Assembly (NCBI RefSeq): GCF_001189365.1 | Contig: NZ_LFJJ01000014.1 | Span: 1-51,685 of the forward strand | Reading direction: 5' to 3' | DNA: 51,685 bases | Source of the DNA: Candidatus Burkholderia verschuerenii | Lineage (GTDB): Bacteria > Pseudomonadota > Gammaproteobacteria > Burkholderiales > Burkholderiaceae | In this document: piece after piece, positions 15,981-25,706 of the stretch | Layout: each line of letters begins with the position of its first letter | Position numbering within the stretch: the stretch's first letter is position 1 | The notes under the pieces: model-generated | What the model was told of the DNA's origin: nothing | The model's database searches: none | What the model saw: only the letters and a program-made list of their open reading frames with translations | Translations under genes and position numbers: made by a program

Positions 15981-16580
15981 TCAACCGTGAATCACCACGA
16001 GCAGCGCTTTTGCCTCCGAGCGAGCGACATTGCGAATCGCATGCGCATCGTCGGCGGCGTAGCGCGCGGTTTCGCCGACTTTGAGACGACGATTGCTACC
16101 AGACGCGCCAACTTCAATCGTCCCGTTGAGTACGGTCAGATGCTCGCGCGCACCGGGCTCGTGCGCATTCGATGTCAACGCCGCGCCGGCTTGTAGCGTC
16201 AGCTCGTACCACTCGAACTTTCCAGCCAGTTCGATCGGTCCCCACACACGCAGTTGATATCCGCCGTTATCGCCGCTCAACGTCGGAATATCGTGCGGCC
16301 CCGAAACGCGGATGGCCTCCGCAGGTTTCTGCGGAGCGAACAACTGATCGAGGCTGATTCCGAGCGCATTAGTCAATCGCCAAGCCACCGCGATCGTGGG
16401 ATTCGCTTTGTCTCGCTCGATCTCGGAAAGCATCGACTTGGACACGCCCGCCGCCCGCGACAAATCATCGAGCGTCAGTTTCCGTTCTTTTCGCAAACGC
16501 TGAATCTGTTCGCCGACGCGCGGCGGTACTGTTGCAGCAGCGGCGGTCGAGAAATTGCTCTCCGAATTTGAACTTGCCAT
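15981..16580 (-). CDS. XRE-family regulator with C-terminal cupin domain
   Basis: 199 residues. The N-terminal helix-turn-helix (VGEQIQRLRKERKLTLDDLSRAAGVSKSMLSEIERDKANPTIAVAWRLTNAL, about 22-75) is followed by a cupin_2 barrel (about 120-198) with AHEPGAREHLTVLNGTIEVGA. HTH-cupin proteins of this layout sense small ligands and repress catabolic operons. It diverges from the threonine-degradation genes, and a perfect palindrome lies between them, so it is the likely regulator of kbl-tdh. ATG 16580 is chosen (GTGGA upstream); a GTG at 16589 with AAGGG is equally possible. Confidence 0.85.
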   Translation of the reverse strand: MASSNSESNFSTAAAATVPPRVGEQIQRLRKERKLTLDDLSRAAGVSKSMLSEIERDKANPTIAVAWRLTNALGISLDQLFAPQKPAEAIRVSGPHDIPTLSGDNGGYQLRVWGPIELAGKFEWYELTLQAGAALTSNAHEPGAREHLTVLNGTIEVGASGSNRRLKVGETARYAADDAHAIRNVARSEAKALLVVIHG

Positions 16581-16622
16581 GTATTCCACAATCCCTTAGA
16601 GTGTTCGTTATACCGGAAAACG

Positions 16623-16638
16623 GTTCGAAATATCGAAC
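16623..16638. promoter_or_regulatory. Candidate operator between the XRE-cupin gene and kbl
   Basis: GTTCGAAATATCGAAC: perfect 6-bp arms with a 4-bp centre, midway in the divergent promoter region. This spacing suits an XRE dimer. The binding protein is inferred. Confidence 0.5.
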
Positions 16639-16735
16639 ATGTCCAATATGATTGATGCACTATAACAGGCCTATAGCGACGCGGATGTCTTCCGCGCAGC
16701 CCGGCTCGAACGATCTGTCAATGAGAAGGATGCCA

Positions 16736-17938
16736 ATGAACGACCGATACCTCTCCCATCTGCGCGCCACGCTGGAAGACATTCGCGCCGCCGGCTTCTA
16801 CAAGAGCGAACGCGTCATCGCGAGTCCGCAATCGTCGGGTATCCGGCTTGCCGACGGAAGCGACGTCCTGAATTTCTGCGCGAACAATTACCTCGGTCTT
16901 GCCAATGACGCGCGCCTGATCGATGCCGCGCAGGCCGGACTCGGCGCGGACGGTTTCGGCATGGCGTCCGTGCGCTTTATCTGCGGCACGCAAACTGTTC
17001 ACAAGACACTGGAAGCGCAGATCGCGCGCTTCCTCCGCACCGATGACGCGATTCTGTATTCGAGTTGCTTCGATGCGAACGGCGGCCTCTTCGAAACCTT
17101 GCTCAGCGAGGAAGACGCCATCATCAGCGACGAGCTGAATCACGCGAGCATTATCGATGGCGTGCGGTTCTCGAAAGCGCGTCGTCTGCGGTACAAGAAC
17201 AACGATCTCGCCGATCTCGAAGCGCGCCTGCAAGAAGCCGATGCGGCCGGCGCGCGCTTCAAGCTGATCGCGACCGATGGCGTATTTTCGATGGACGGCA
17301 TCATCGCGAACCTTGCGGGCATCTGCGACCTCGCGGATCGCTACAATGCCCTCGTGATGGTCGACGATTCTCACGCGGTCGGTTTCATCGGCGAGCACGG
17401 ACGCGGGACGCCTGAGTTTTGCGGTGTGCTCGACCGCGTCGATATCATCACCGGCACCCTGGGCAAGGCGCTCGGCGGCGCGTCGGGCGGTTATGTGGCT
17501 GCGCATCAGGAAATCATCGATCTTCTGCGTCAGCGCAGCCGCCCCTATCTTTTTTCGAATACGCTCGCGCCGAGTATCGCGGCCGCATCGCTCAAAGTGC
17601 TCGAATTGCTCGAAAGCGATGAAGGCGCGCAACTTCGAAAGCGCGTTCGTGACAACGGCGCGCACTTCCGCCGCGCGATGACCGCGCTCGGCTTCGATCT
17701 CGTTCCGGGCGAACATCCGATCATCCCCATCATGCTCGGCGATGCACAACTCGCATCCAAAATGGCCGATGCCTTGCTCGACGAGGGCGTTTACGTGATT
17801 GGTTTCTCCTACCCCGTCGTTCCAAAAGGCCGCGCGCGGATTCGCACGCAGATGAGCGCCGCCCACACGCCAGAACAGATCGATCGCGCAGTCGATGCAT
17901 TCGCGCGCGTCGGCCGCTTGCTGGGCGTCATCCGCTGA
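16736..17938 (+). CDS. kbl: 2-amino-3-ketobutyrate CoA ligase (glycine C-acetyltransferase)
   Basis: 400 residues, the family's standard length. It is a PLP-dependent alpha-oxoamine synthase: [10 protein letters not shown] at 47-56, HASII (136-140), [15 protein letters not shown] (210-224) and the cofactor lysine K244 in [10 protein letters not shown]. It cleaves 2-amino-3-ketobutyrate with CoA to glycine and acetyl-CoA, the second step of threonine degradation. The ATG at 16736 has AGAAGGA upstream; earlier in-frame ATGs lack a site and would extend beyond family length. Followed by tdh after 95 bp, with a parS-like site in the gap. Confidence 0.95.
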   Translation: MNDRYLSHLRATLEDIRAAGFYKSERVIASPQSSGIRLADGSDVLNFCANNYLGLANDARLIDAAQAGLGADGFGMASVRFICGTQTVHKTLEAQIARFLRTDDAILYSSCFDANGGLFETLLSEEDAIISDELNHASIIDGVRFSKARRLRYKNNDLADLEARLQEADAAGARFKLIATDGVFSMDGIIANLAGICDLADRYNALVMVDDSHAVGFIGEHGRGTPEFCGVLDRVDIITGTLGKALGGASGGYVAAHQEIIDLLRQRSRPYLFSNTLAPSIAAASLKVLELLESDEGAQLRKRVRDNGAHFRRAMTALGFDLVPGEHPIIPIMLGDAQLASKMADALLDEGVYVIGFSYPVVPKGRARIRTQMSAAHTPEQIDRAVDAFARVGRLLGVIR

Positions 17939-17951
17939 GCCATCCCAGGGG

Positions 17952-17967
17952 CTTTATGCGCATAAAG
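17952..17967. promoter_or_regulatory. parS-like palindrome between kbl and tdh
   Basis: Exact CTTTATGCGCATAAAG, 14 bp after the kbl stop codon and 66 bp before the tdh start, inside what should be a two-gene operon. Confidence 0.8.
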
Positions 17968-18033
17968 CCCCGCGCACCATCGCTGCCGCGCGACGAAACG
18001 CCAACGAAAACGCACAACGTCAGGACCATCGCA

Positions 18034-19065
18034 ATGAAAGCCCTCGCCAAACTCGAACGTGCTCCCGGTCTCACGCTTACGCGCGTGAAGCGTCCCGAAG
18101 TCGGACATAACGATGTCCTCATCCGCATCCGCAAAACGGCTATCTGCGGAACGGACATTCATATCTGGAAATGGGACGAATGGGCCCAGAAGACGATTCC
18201 CGTGCCGATGCATGTCGGCCATGAATACGTCGGCGAGATCGTCGAGATGGGACAGGAAGTGCGCGGCTTTTCAATCGGCGATCGCGTGTCCGGCGAAGGT
18301 CATATCACGTGCGGTTTCTGCCGCAATTGTCGCGCGGGACGCCGGCACCTTTGCCGCAATACCGTAGGCGTCGGTGTGAATCGTGAAGGCGCGTTTGCGG
18401 AGTTCCTCGTGATCCCCGCGTTCAACGCGTTCAAGATTCCCGCCGATATCTCCGATGACCTCGCCGCCATCTTCGATCCGTTCGGCAACGCGACGCACAC
18501 TGCGCTCTCGTTCAATCTCGTCGGCGAAGATGTGCTGATCACCGGCGCTGGTCCGATCGGCGTGATGGCTGCGGCTATCGCGCGGCACGTCGGCGCGCGC
18601 AATGTGGTCATCACCGATGTGAACGACTATCGACTCGAACTCGCGCGTAAGATGGGTGCGACGCGAGCCGTCAATGTCGCGAATGAAGACTTGCGCGACG
18701 TGATGAGCGAACTCGGCATGACCGAAGGCTTCGACGTCGGACTGGAAATGTCCGGCGTGCCGAGCGCGTTCACCGCGATGCTCGAAGCGATGAATCACGG
18801 CGGCAAAGTCGCGTTGCTCGGCATTCCGCCGGCGCAAACCGCGATCGACTGGAATCAGGTGATCTTCAAGGGATTGGAGATCAAAGGCATCTACGGACGC
18901 GAAATGTTCGAAACCTGGTACAAGATGGTCGCGATGCTGCAAAGCGGACTCGATCTCTCGCCGATCCTCACGCACACCTTTCCGGTCGACGATTATCAGC
19001 GCGCGTTCGACACCATGCTGTCCGGCAACAGCGGCAAAGTCGTGCTCGACTGGACTGCCGCCTGA
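18034..19065 (+). CDS. tdh: L-threonine 3-dehydrogenase
   Basis: 343 residues, matching the family. Medium-chain zinc dehydrogenase: catalytic zinc ligand C38 ([15 protein letters not shown]), [12 protein letters not shown], structural zinc cysteines in [27 protein letters not shown], and the NAD motif [17 protein letters not shown]. It oxidises threonine to 2-amino-3-ketobutyrate, the substrate of the preceding Kbl. ATG 18034 gives the canonical N-terminus (MKALAKLE); an upstream in-frame ATG begins inside the parS palindrome and is rejected. Both catalytic and structural residues are intact. Confidence 0.95.
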   Translation: MKALAKLERAPGLTLTRVKRPEVGHNDVLIRIRKTAICGTDIHIWKWDEWAQKTIPVPMHVGHEYVGEIVEMGQEVRGFSIGDRVSGEGHITCGFCRNCRAGRRHLCRNTVGVGVNREGAFAEFLVIPAFNAFKIPADISDDLAAIFDPFGNATHTALSFNLVGEDVLITGAGPIGVMAAAIARHVGARNVVITDVNDYRLELARKMGATRAVNVANEDLRDVMSELGMTEGFDVGLEMSGVPSAFTAMLEAMNHGGKVALLGIPPAQTAIDWNQVIFKGLEIKGIYGREMFETWYKMVAMLQSGLDLSPILTHTFPVDDYQRAFDTMLSGNSGKVVLDWTAA

Positions 19066-19087
19066 CGACGCGTCGACCGAAAAAAAC

Positions 19088-19702
19088 TTACGGCGCTTTT
19101 GCGAATTCCGCCTGAATTGCGACATGCACGTCGTCGCCGACGGCGGGATACCACGTCGTCAATCCGAACTGCGAACGGTTGAAATGTCCATCGGCGGAAA
19201 AGCCCAGCGTTTCTAACTTGGTTAGCGGATCGACCGCGTGACCGTTGAAAATGACGTTCAGCGTGACCGGACGCGTCGTGCCGCGAATCGTCATGTCGCC
19301 GGTCAGCGTGCCTTTGTTCTCGCCGGTCCGCTGAAACGATGTGCTTGCGAACGTGATATCCGGATAGCGCTCGACGTCGAAAATATTCGGTCCTTTGACC
19401 ATGCGATCCAGTAGCGGCACGTTGGTATTGACGCTCGACGCATCGATCGTCACGCGGACCGCGCTTCCCGTCATGCCGTCCGCGCGCCAGTCGAGCTGCC
19501 CCGTCACCTTGTCGAAGCGAATCACGAAGCGCGCATAGTGCAGGTGATCGACGTCGAAACTCACGTTCCAGTGATGCGGATCGAGCTGATAGCGCCCGAC
19601 CGGCACGCTCGATTTGCTCGACGACACATGATGCGTGACCACCTGCAGCGGCGTACACGCCGCGAGCATTATCAGAGCCAATAACAACGCGCGCGTTTTC
19701 AT
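19088..19702 (-). CDS. YceI-family periplasmic lipoprotein
   Basis: 204 residues with a lipoprotein signal peptide (MKTRALLLALIMLAAC, lipobox LAAC, lipidated C16). The YceI domain is clear: YQLDPHHWNVSFDVDHL, FVIRFDKVTGQLDW, NVPLLDRMVKGPNIFDVERYPDITFAST, TLTGDMTIRGTTRPVTLNV and FSADGHFNRSQFGL. YceI proteins form a lipocalin-like barrel that binds isoprenoid or other lipophilic ligands in the periplasm; the ligand is unknown here. GGAGG precedes ATG 19702. Convergent with tdh. Confidence 0.88.
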   Translation of the reverse strand: MKTRALLLALIMLAACTPLQVVTHHVSSSKSSVPVGRYQLDPHHWNVSFDVDHLHYARFVIRFDKVTGQLDWRADGMTGSAVRVTIDASSVNTNVPLLDRMVKGPNIFDVERYPDITFASTSFQRTGENKGTLTGDMTIRGTTRPVTLNVIFNGHAVDPLTKLETLGFSADGHFNRSQFGLTTWYPAVGDDVHVAIQAEFAKAP

Positions 19703-19849
19703 CCGATCACGCCTCCAAAGAAGAATTTCCTCCGACGCCGTCACGTCATTTTCTCGTCATCACACGAGAATGGCGTGATCAGGTAGAGTTCGCCTCGGTC
19801 ATCATCTCAAAAAAGGCGCGGTCGCGATGCGTGCGACAGCGGAGAATCC

Positions 19850-20368
19850 ATGAGTTCGTTGCTGTCCCGCATCTCAAACATTCGCCCGCGCGCGCTGGGG
19901 CTCATCGCCTTCGCCGCGCTTTCGTGGACGCCCGCCGCGCAGGCCGCGTGGTGTTCCGACGGACTCTGGATCGATGCGATGATCGGCTCGCATCACTTTC
20001 ATCCGGACAAGGACTTCGAGCAGTTCAATCCCGGCATCGGCGCGGAATGCTGGCTTGCGCCGCAATGGGCCGTGACCGGCGGCTACTTTCGCAATTCCTT
20101 GTCGAAGCCGTCGTTCTATGGCGGCGGCGTCTGGTCGCCCGACTTTCTGCACTGGAACCATGTGCGGCTTGCGGCGATGGGCGGCATCATCTCCGGCTAC
20201 AACTACGGCAGTTACGGCTTCGGCCACAATCACACGATCGGTCCCGTCGCCGCGCCGCTGATCATGCTCGATTACAAGCGCGTCGGTGCGAACATCATCC
20301 TTATTCCGCCGATTCCTTCGAGCGATCTGCCTTTCACGCTGGGCTTCATGATCAGAGTGAAGTTCTAA
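19850..20368 (+). CDS. Small outer-membrane beta-barrel protein
   Basis: 172 residues. The signal peptide (about 1-33, ending PAAQA) is followed by alternating aromatic/polar strands (FNPGIGAECWLAPQWAVTGGYFRNS, IISGYNYGSYGFG, LIMLDYKRVGANIILIP) and the terminal strand FTLGFMIRVKF with C-terminal phenylalanine, the BAM-recognised beta-signal. The size suits an eight-stranded barrel. It resembles uncharacterised Burkholderia outer-membrane proteins of this length; a PagP-type acyltransferase is conceivable but its catalytic residues are not evident. Convergent with the LysR gene. Confidence 0.7.
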   Translation: MSSLLSRISNIRPRALGLIAFAALSWTPAAQAAWCSDGLWIDAMIGSHHFHPDKDFEQFNPGIGAECWLAPQWAVTGGYFRNSLSKPSFYGGGVWSPDFLHWNHVRLAAMGGIISGYNYGSYGFGHNHTIGPVAAPLIMLDYKRVGANIILIPPIPSSDLPFTLGFMIRVKF

Positions 20369-20378
20369 GTATTCCGAA

Positions 20379-21278
20379 CTAACGCGTTTGCGCCGCATGT
20401 CGTAAGCAATCTAGCAGTAGCGTTGCTGCGGGCGTAAGCGGACTATCGCGCCGCGTCACCACACGCACGGACACCGCCGGCAAAGGATCGACGATCGGCA
20501 GCACGGTGAGGCCATCGCCGACCCAAGGATGCGCAAGCAGCGATTCGGGCATCGCGGCGAGTGCATTGGAGCCGCGCAAAAGCCCGTGCGCGATCACGAA
20601 ACTCGGACATTCGATCACGCGTGCCGGCACGGCGAATCCGCGTTCGGCGTAATAGTCGAGCAGCGCCTGCGTCGAACTTTCGGGCGACGGATTCAGCAGC
20701 CATTCGGCATCGCTCAGTTCGGCGAGACGCGTGCAATGCTGCAACGGATGATCCGCGCGCCCGACGATCACCGAACGGCTCTCGTACAACTCGATGTGAT
20801 CGAACTCCGGCGCGAGATGCTCGGGCACGACGACCGCGACGACGAAATCGAGCGAGCCGTCACGCAGACGCGGCATCGCGACGCCCGGAAAACCTTCGAT
20901 AAAACTCACACGCGCGCCGGGCATCTGCCGCCGAAACGCGCGATACGCCTGCGGCAACACCGACAACGCCGCCGTCGGCGTGATCGCCGCACTCACGCTG
21001 CCCGCACCCGCGCCTTTCATCTGCGCAATATCGTCTTCCGCGCGCCGCATTTCGCTGACGATCAGATGCGCCCGCACGCGCAATTGCTGGCCGAACGCGG
21101 TCAATTGCACGCCGCGCGCGGTGCGCAACACGAGCGGCACGCCGAGATCCTGCTCCAGTTCCTTGATGGCCTTCGTCAAAGCCGCCTGCGACAGATGCAG
21201 CGTGCGCGCCGCCGCGCGGATGCTGCCTTGTTCCGACGTCGTCAGAAACGCGCACAACTGATGGATTTTCATGCTCAT
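20379..21278 (-). CDS. LysR-type transcriptional regulator
   Basis: 299 residues. The N-terminal winged helix (LCAFLTTSEQGSIRAAARTLHLSQAALTKAIKELEQDLGVPLVLRTARGVQLTAFG) is followed by a periplasmic-binding-like effector domain. It is transcribed away from the amidohydrolase/MFS pair, with 129 bp between the starts, the usual arrangement for a LysR activator of that operon. Start at 21278 (MSMKIHQ), with 21272 as alternative. The effector is unknown; an N-acyl amino acid or its product would fit the target genes. Confidence 0.88.
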   Translation of the reverse strand: MSMKIHQLCAFLTTSEQGSIRAAARTLHLSQAALTKAIKELEQDLGVPLVLRTARGVQLTAFGQQLRVRAHLIVSEMRRAEDDIAQMKGAGAGSVSAAITPTAALSVLPQAYRAFRRQMPGARVSFIEGFPGVAMPRLRDGSLDFVVAVVVPEHLAPEFDHIELYESRSVIVGRADHPLQHCTRLAELSDAEWLLNPSPESSTQALLDYYAERGFAVPARVIECPSFVIAHGLLRGSNALAAMPESLLAHPWVGDGLTVLPIVDPLPAVSVRVVTRRDSPLTPAATLLLDCLRHAAQTR

Positions 21279-21407
21279 GAGGGGCCACTGAGGGTTATCA
21301 CCGACAACCAGAAGAGTTCACACATTTAATTTACTGTCTTTTGGTTCGCGTTTCGACTTTATATGCTTGGGGCACCTGTTGATTTTCGTATCGAGCGAGG
21401 AGTCCCC

Positions 21408-22593
21408 ATGTTGTCAGTCGAACCCGTCATTCCCGGCATCGCGGCGATCGCGCCGACCTTCGTCGACGTGCGCCGTCGCATTCACGCGAATCCCGAATTC
21501 GCATTCGAAGAAACCGCGACAAGCGATCTCGTCGCCGGCTTGCTGACGGAATGGGGCTACGACGTGCATCGCGGACTCGGCAAGACGGGCGTCGTCGGCG
21601 TGCTGAAGGAAGGCGAGGGCGGCAAGCGCATCGCGTTGCGCGCGGACATGGACGCGCTGCCGATCGAGGAAGCCACCGGCTTGCCGTATGCCAGCACGAC
21701 GCCGCGCACCATCACCATGCACGCCTGCGGCCACGACGGCCATACCGCGATGCTGCTGTGCGCCGCGCGCTATCTCGCCGAAAGCCGGCAATTTTCCAGC
21801 ACGCTGATCGTCATTTTTCAGCCGGCCGAAGAAGGCGAGGCGGGCGCGCGCGATGATCGAAGACGGTCTCTTCGAAAAATTTCCGTGCGATGCCGTGTTC
21901 GGCTTGCACAACATGCCAGGCTTCCCCGCAGGCGACATGTACTTCACGCCGGGTCCGGGCATGGCGTCGTCGGATCGCGTGAACATCACGGTGCGCGGCG
22001 TCGGCGGACACGGCGCGATGCCGCATTTCGCGCGCGATCCGATGCCCGCCGTCGTATCGATCATGATGGGGCTGAACAGCATCGTCGCGCGCGAGGTGAA
22101 TGCGCAGAAGGCGGCGGTCGTCACGGTCGGCAGCGTGCAGGCGGGCGAGGCGTGCAACGTCATCCCCGAATCGGCGCTGATGAAGCTCTCCGTGCGCGCG
22201 CTCGACGGCGAAGTCCGCATGCAGTTGAAGGAGCGCATCACCGCGCTGGCGAACGCGCAGGCGCTCGCTTACGGCTGCACGGCGCAGATCGATTACGAAC
22301 TCGGTTATCCCGTGCTCGTGAATCACGCGGAGCCGACGGCGTTCTGCACCGAAGTCGCCACCAGAATGCTCGGCGCGCAACGCGTCGATCCGAAGGCCGC
22401 GCCGCTGATGGGCAGCGAGGACTTCGCCTTCATGCTCGAAGCGTGTCCCGGCAGTTACGCGTGGATCGGCAACGGCGTCGGCTCGAAGGGCGGCTGCATG
22501 GTTCACAACCCCGGCTACGACTTCAACGACGACATTCTCGCGATCGGCGCGAGTTACTGGGTGCGCCTCGCGGAAGCGTGGCTCGCGGATTGA
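21408..22593 (+). pseudogene. M20-family amidohydrolase (hippurate hydrolase-like), frameshifted
   Basis: The first part from ATG 21408 (GAGGAG upstream) encodes MHACGHDGHTAMLL and FQPAEEGEAGAR, the metal and catalytic Glu motifs of the M20D family. Then the frame is lost. The rest, from 21853 (MIEDGLFEKF...), continues in another frame with GLHNMPGFPAGDM, GGHGAMPH and GSEDFAFML. The break is in a (GC)4 run at 21844-21851; one extra GC unit would restore GAR-AMIEDGLF. Restored length is about 395 residues. Such enzymes cleave N-acyl amino acids such as hippurate. Either a real -2 slippage or a read error. Confidence 0.8.
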
Positions 22594-22612
22594 CCACGCA
22601 TCGGAGCGGGCC

Positions 22613-23939
22613 ATGAATACATCCACTTTGACGAGCGGCGGCGCGGCGGCATCGGCGAACACGAGCCGGGCGGCGCGCACGCGGCTGATCGCGGCGGCGG
22701 CGGTCGGCAACGCGCTCGAGTTCTACGACTTCACCGTCTACGCGTTTTTCGCGCTCGTGATCGGCAAGCTGTTTTTTCCGGTGAACGATGCAGTCGGCCA
22801 GTTGCTGCTCGCTGTCGCGAGCTTCGGCGTCGGCTTCTTTACGCGGCCGATCGGCGGTTTGCTGATCGGCATGTACGCGGATCGCGCGGGCCGCAAAAAG
22901 GCGATGCTGCTCACGCTCGGCCTGATGGCGCTCGGCACCGCAATGATCGCCGTCGCGCCGACCTACGCGCAGGCCGGCATCGCCGCGCCGGTGATTCTCG
23001 TGGTCGCGCGGCTGATTCAGGGCTTTTCGGCGGGCGGCGAAGTCGGTGCATCGACGACCTTACTGCTCGAACAGGCGCCCGCGAACCGGCGCGGCTTCTA
23101 TGCGTCGTGGCAGTTCGCGAGTCAGGGACTGTCGGCGCTGGCGGGCGCGTTGACGGGCGTTGCGCTGACCGCGTTGTTGACGTCCGCGCAACTGGAAAGC
23201 TGGGGTTGGCGCGTGCCGTTCGTGATCGGCACGGCGATCGTGCCGGTCGGCTGGTGGCTGCGTCGCACGATGGAAGAAGCGCCGCGCGAAAGCGTCGACG
23301 CCGCGCCGCACGCGCTGAAAGCGCCGAAGATTCGGCTCTTCACCGTGCTGCGCGAGCATCTGCGTTCGGTGCTGACGGGACTCGGCCTGACGATCGGCGG
23401 CACGTCGGCGCACTTCATCATCGTGTTCTATCTGTCGATCTACGGTGTGAAGACGCTCGGCCTGCCCAACTGGACCGCGATGCTGTCGGGCTGCGTGTCC
23501 GGCGCGATCCTGTTCTTCGTCGCGCCGATCGGCGGCTACCTGTCGGATCGCTTCGGACGCAACCGGCTTGCGCAGGGCACGCGCATCGTGTTGATGCTGG
23601 CGATCTATCCGGCCTTCGTATTACTGAATAAATCGCCGACGACTGGGACGCTGCTCGGCGTCGTCACCGCGTTGTCGATCGTGCATGCGATCAACGTCGG
23701 CCCGGTCGGCGCGATGCTCGGCGAACTCTTTCCGCGCAGCGTGCGCGCGACGGGCGCGGCCATCGTGTATAGCCTGGGCGTGGCGATCTTCGGCGGCTTC
23801 GCGCAGTTCTTCGTGACTTCGCTGGATCGTCCTCACGAAGAGCGTGATGGCGCCCGCGTGGTATGTGATCGGCTGCGGCGTCTTGAGCGTGATCGGCGTC
23901 GCGTTCATGCGCGAGCGTTCGGGCGACACGCTCGATTGA
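22613..23939 (+). pseudogene. MFS transporter (metabolite:H+ symporter type), C-terminus frameshifted
   Basis: The frame from ATG 22613 encodes most of a 12-helix carrier (NALEFYDFTVYAFFALVIGK, GGLLIGMYADRAGRKKAM, RLIQGFSAGGEVGAS), typical of the MHS subfamily. Near 23825 the frame turns to nonsense (LDRPHEERDG...). Another frame supplies the missing last helix, WIVLTKSVMAPAWYVIGCG and onward, ending with GDTLD and TGA at 23937-23939. One extra base around 23822-23830 explains it. It follows the hydrolase gene by 19 bp and would import its substrate. Loss of the native tail may or may not abolish transport. Confidence 0.78.
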
Positions 23940-23942
23940 CTC

Positions 23943-24921
23943 TCACGATGACTTCGAGCGGCGCGTAAAGCGCTGCTCGATCACCGTCGTGCCCCATTGC
24001 TCGCCTTCGGCCTCTTCGGCCAGTTCGAAACCGAACGATTTGTACAGATGGCGCGCCGCATTGAGACTCTTGAAGGTCCACAGATAGGTCTCGTCGTAAT
24101 GCGCGTCGACGAACGCCATCGCGCGCGCCATCAACTCGCGGCCGACGCCCGATCCGCGCAAAGCATCGCCGATGATGAACCAGCGCAGATGCGCGACGCG
24201 CTTCTTTCTGTCGCCGTCGATCGCCAGCGACCCGAGCGTGCGCTCGCCTTCCATCACCAGCCATAAGGCCTTGCCCGATGCGGGCAGCGTTTGCGCAAAC
24301 GCCGCGAGTTCGCTCGCCACCTTGCGCTCGAAATAGACGCCGAAGCCCGCGTGCTTCGCATAGAAGCGCGCATGCAGACTCGCGATATCGCCGATACAGC
24401 CCGGCCGGTAACCTTCGACGATCAACGCGCTCTCCGTATGGGCGGCGCGCGCGGCGTGATGCTCGTGACCGTGCGCGAGGGCATCGGCGTACAGCGCGGG
24501 CGAGCGAACCAGCGCCTGCTGATCTTCCGGCACTAGACGACGCAACGCGTCCGACACCTGATCGGTCGCGAACTTGGTCGATCTTGCGGCGCAGCTTGTG
24601 CCCGGCCGTCGTGAGCGTCAATTCGACCGAGCGGCCGTCATCGTTCGATGTCTTGCGCGAGACGAGCCCCGCCGATTCGAGCCGCGCGATCTGCCGGCTC
24701 GCGTTCGATTTATCGAGCCGCAGGATGGCGGCGAGATCGCGCGCCTGCATGCCGGGCGTCGCGCCGATCTCGATGATCGCGTGCACCGCCGATGGCGCGA
24801 GCCCGCTGTCCGCCAGCGTATTGCGCATGAAGCCGAGTTCGCGCACCAGTCGGCGCGAGAACTCGCGTAGTTCGAGGATGGTTTGTTCGCGTGTTTCGTG
24901 CGGGGTATCGATGAAGTCCAT
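23943..24921 (-). pseudogene. MarR-GNAT fusion regulator/acetyltransferase, frameshifted
   Basis: From ATG 24921 (GGAG five bases upstream) the frame gives a MarR winged helix (LRLDKSNASRQIARLESAGLVSRKTSNDDGRSVELTLT). It is lost after GHKLRRKIDQ at about 24570. The continuation, from VSDALRRLVPEDQQALV in another frame, is a GNAT domain (ALRGSGVGRELMARAM, TFKSLNAARHLYKSFGFE). Removing one A from GACCAAGTTCGCG (giving DQFATDQVSDAL) restores a protein of about 325 residues. MarR-GNAT fusions are a known family. Without the join, a MarR protein with an aberrant tail would be made. Confidence 0.78.
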
Positions 24922-25004
24922 GTACGCTCCATCGGTTGCGGAGCGCAACCGTATCGCTCCAATTTAGTTGCGGATCGCAACTTTTTCAAGCCTCGCAAGG
25001 GTAT

Positions 25005-25028
25005 TCCCGAAAACGCTCACCTTTGACG
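25005..25028 (+). repeat. Isolated iteron upstream of the MarR-GNAT gene
   Basis: Starts TCCCGAAAACGCTCACCTTT; the 24 bases are identical to the complement of 14292-14315. It lies 84 bp upstream of the MarR start, 12 kb from the origin array. Confidence 0.7.
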
Positions 25029-25108
25029 CGCGAAACGTCCACGGTGAATTTCAAAAAGCCCTTGTTTCAAGGCGTCGAAGCGAAGAATGCACGTGTATAA
25101 AACGCGCC

Positions 25109-25129
25109 TCCCGAAATCTCTCACCTTAA
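25109..25129 (+). repeat. Isolated iteron at the 3' end of a small membrane gene
   Basis: TCCCGAAATCTCTCACCTTA matches the iteron consensus; it is 104 bp from the copy at 25005 and overlaps the end of the leftward reading frame. Confidence 0.65.
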
Positions 25130-25585
25130 GCGACGCCACCAAGAAAAAGACCCGGCGCGAGGCCGGGTCAAAAGTGATCGGGCGAAGTCCGAGGTTACGC
25201 CCGATCGCGTGGCACTCTGCATGACGCGGCGGCGCGCGCGCACGACTGCGCGACGCTGCAGCGCGATTGCGCCGGATGCAATTCGACATGAAGCTGCACG
25301 AGCCAGTCGCGCGAGCAAGGTTGCGCGATAACGAGCCGTTCCGAGCAATCGCGCGATGCGACGCGTCGCGCGTGCCGCATCGAACGCGAGTTTCGCGAGC
25401 CGTCGCACGGCGATCAGCACGAACGCCGCGCTCGAAAGAATCGCGATGCGCACCATCGGCGATTCGAGCGCATGCGGATGACCGGAGCATCCGCAGATGG
25501 CGAGCCACGCGGCGTCGGACGCGGCCACGCAGAGCGCGATCAGGACCGCGTTGGCGCGCAGTGAAATCAGGGTGGACGCTTGCAT
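25121..25585 (-). CDS. Small membrane protein of unknown function
   Basis: 154 residues from ATG 25585, with GGAGAAG upstream. Two hydrophobic helices are visible (ANAVLIALCVAASDAAWLAI and MVRIAILSSAAFVLIAV), followed by an Arg/Ala-rich region of about 80 residues. The reading frame runs through an intrinsic terminator hairpin and an iteron before its stop, which is unusual; a frameshift in the last third is possible and the true end may be earlier. It diverges from the two-component genes and has a pair of the same regulator half-sites upstream. No family recognised. Confidence 0.45.
   Translation of the reverse strand: MQASTLISLRANAVLIALCVAASDAAWLAICGCSGHPHALESPMVRIAILSSAAFVLIAVRRLAKLAFDAARATRRIARLLGTARYRATLLARLARAASCRIASGAIALQRRAVVRARRRVMQSATRSGVTSDFARSLLTRPRAGSFSWWRRLR
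25142..25169 (-). terminator. Intrinsic terminator for the leftward small membrane gene
   Basis: On the minus strand GACCCGGC and GCCGGGTC form an 8-bp stem around a 5-base loop, followed by TTTTTCTT. It is positioned inside the annotated 3' end of the leftward frame. Confidence 0.7.
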
Positions 25586-25645
25586 CGACTTCTCCGGAGC
25601 GGCGGACGCGTTGCCGCGCGCTTGCCGTATAGTGCGTCGTTGAAC

Positions 25646-25662
25646 CTTATGCAACGCTTAAG
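25646..25662. promoter_or_regulatory. PmrA/QseB-type half-site pair facing the small membrane gene
   Basis: CTTATGCAACGCTTAAG: two CTTA(A/T)G half-sites with starts 11 bp apart (25646 and 25657). They lie 61 bp upstream of the leftward gene start and are the same type as the four-copy array before the response regulator. Confidence 0.5.
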
Positions 25663-25706
25663 CGCTTCGAGTCGAATCGCGCGGAGACGTATCCTCGCGT
25701 GCCCGG

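Noticed and set aside
15863..16084. Short plus-strand frame right of the LexA box
   Set aside because: No ribosome site, runs through the parS site and into the antisense of the XRE gene; the SOS promoter most likely serves only the left gene.
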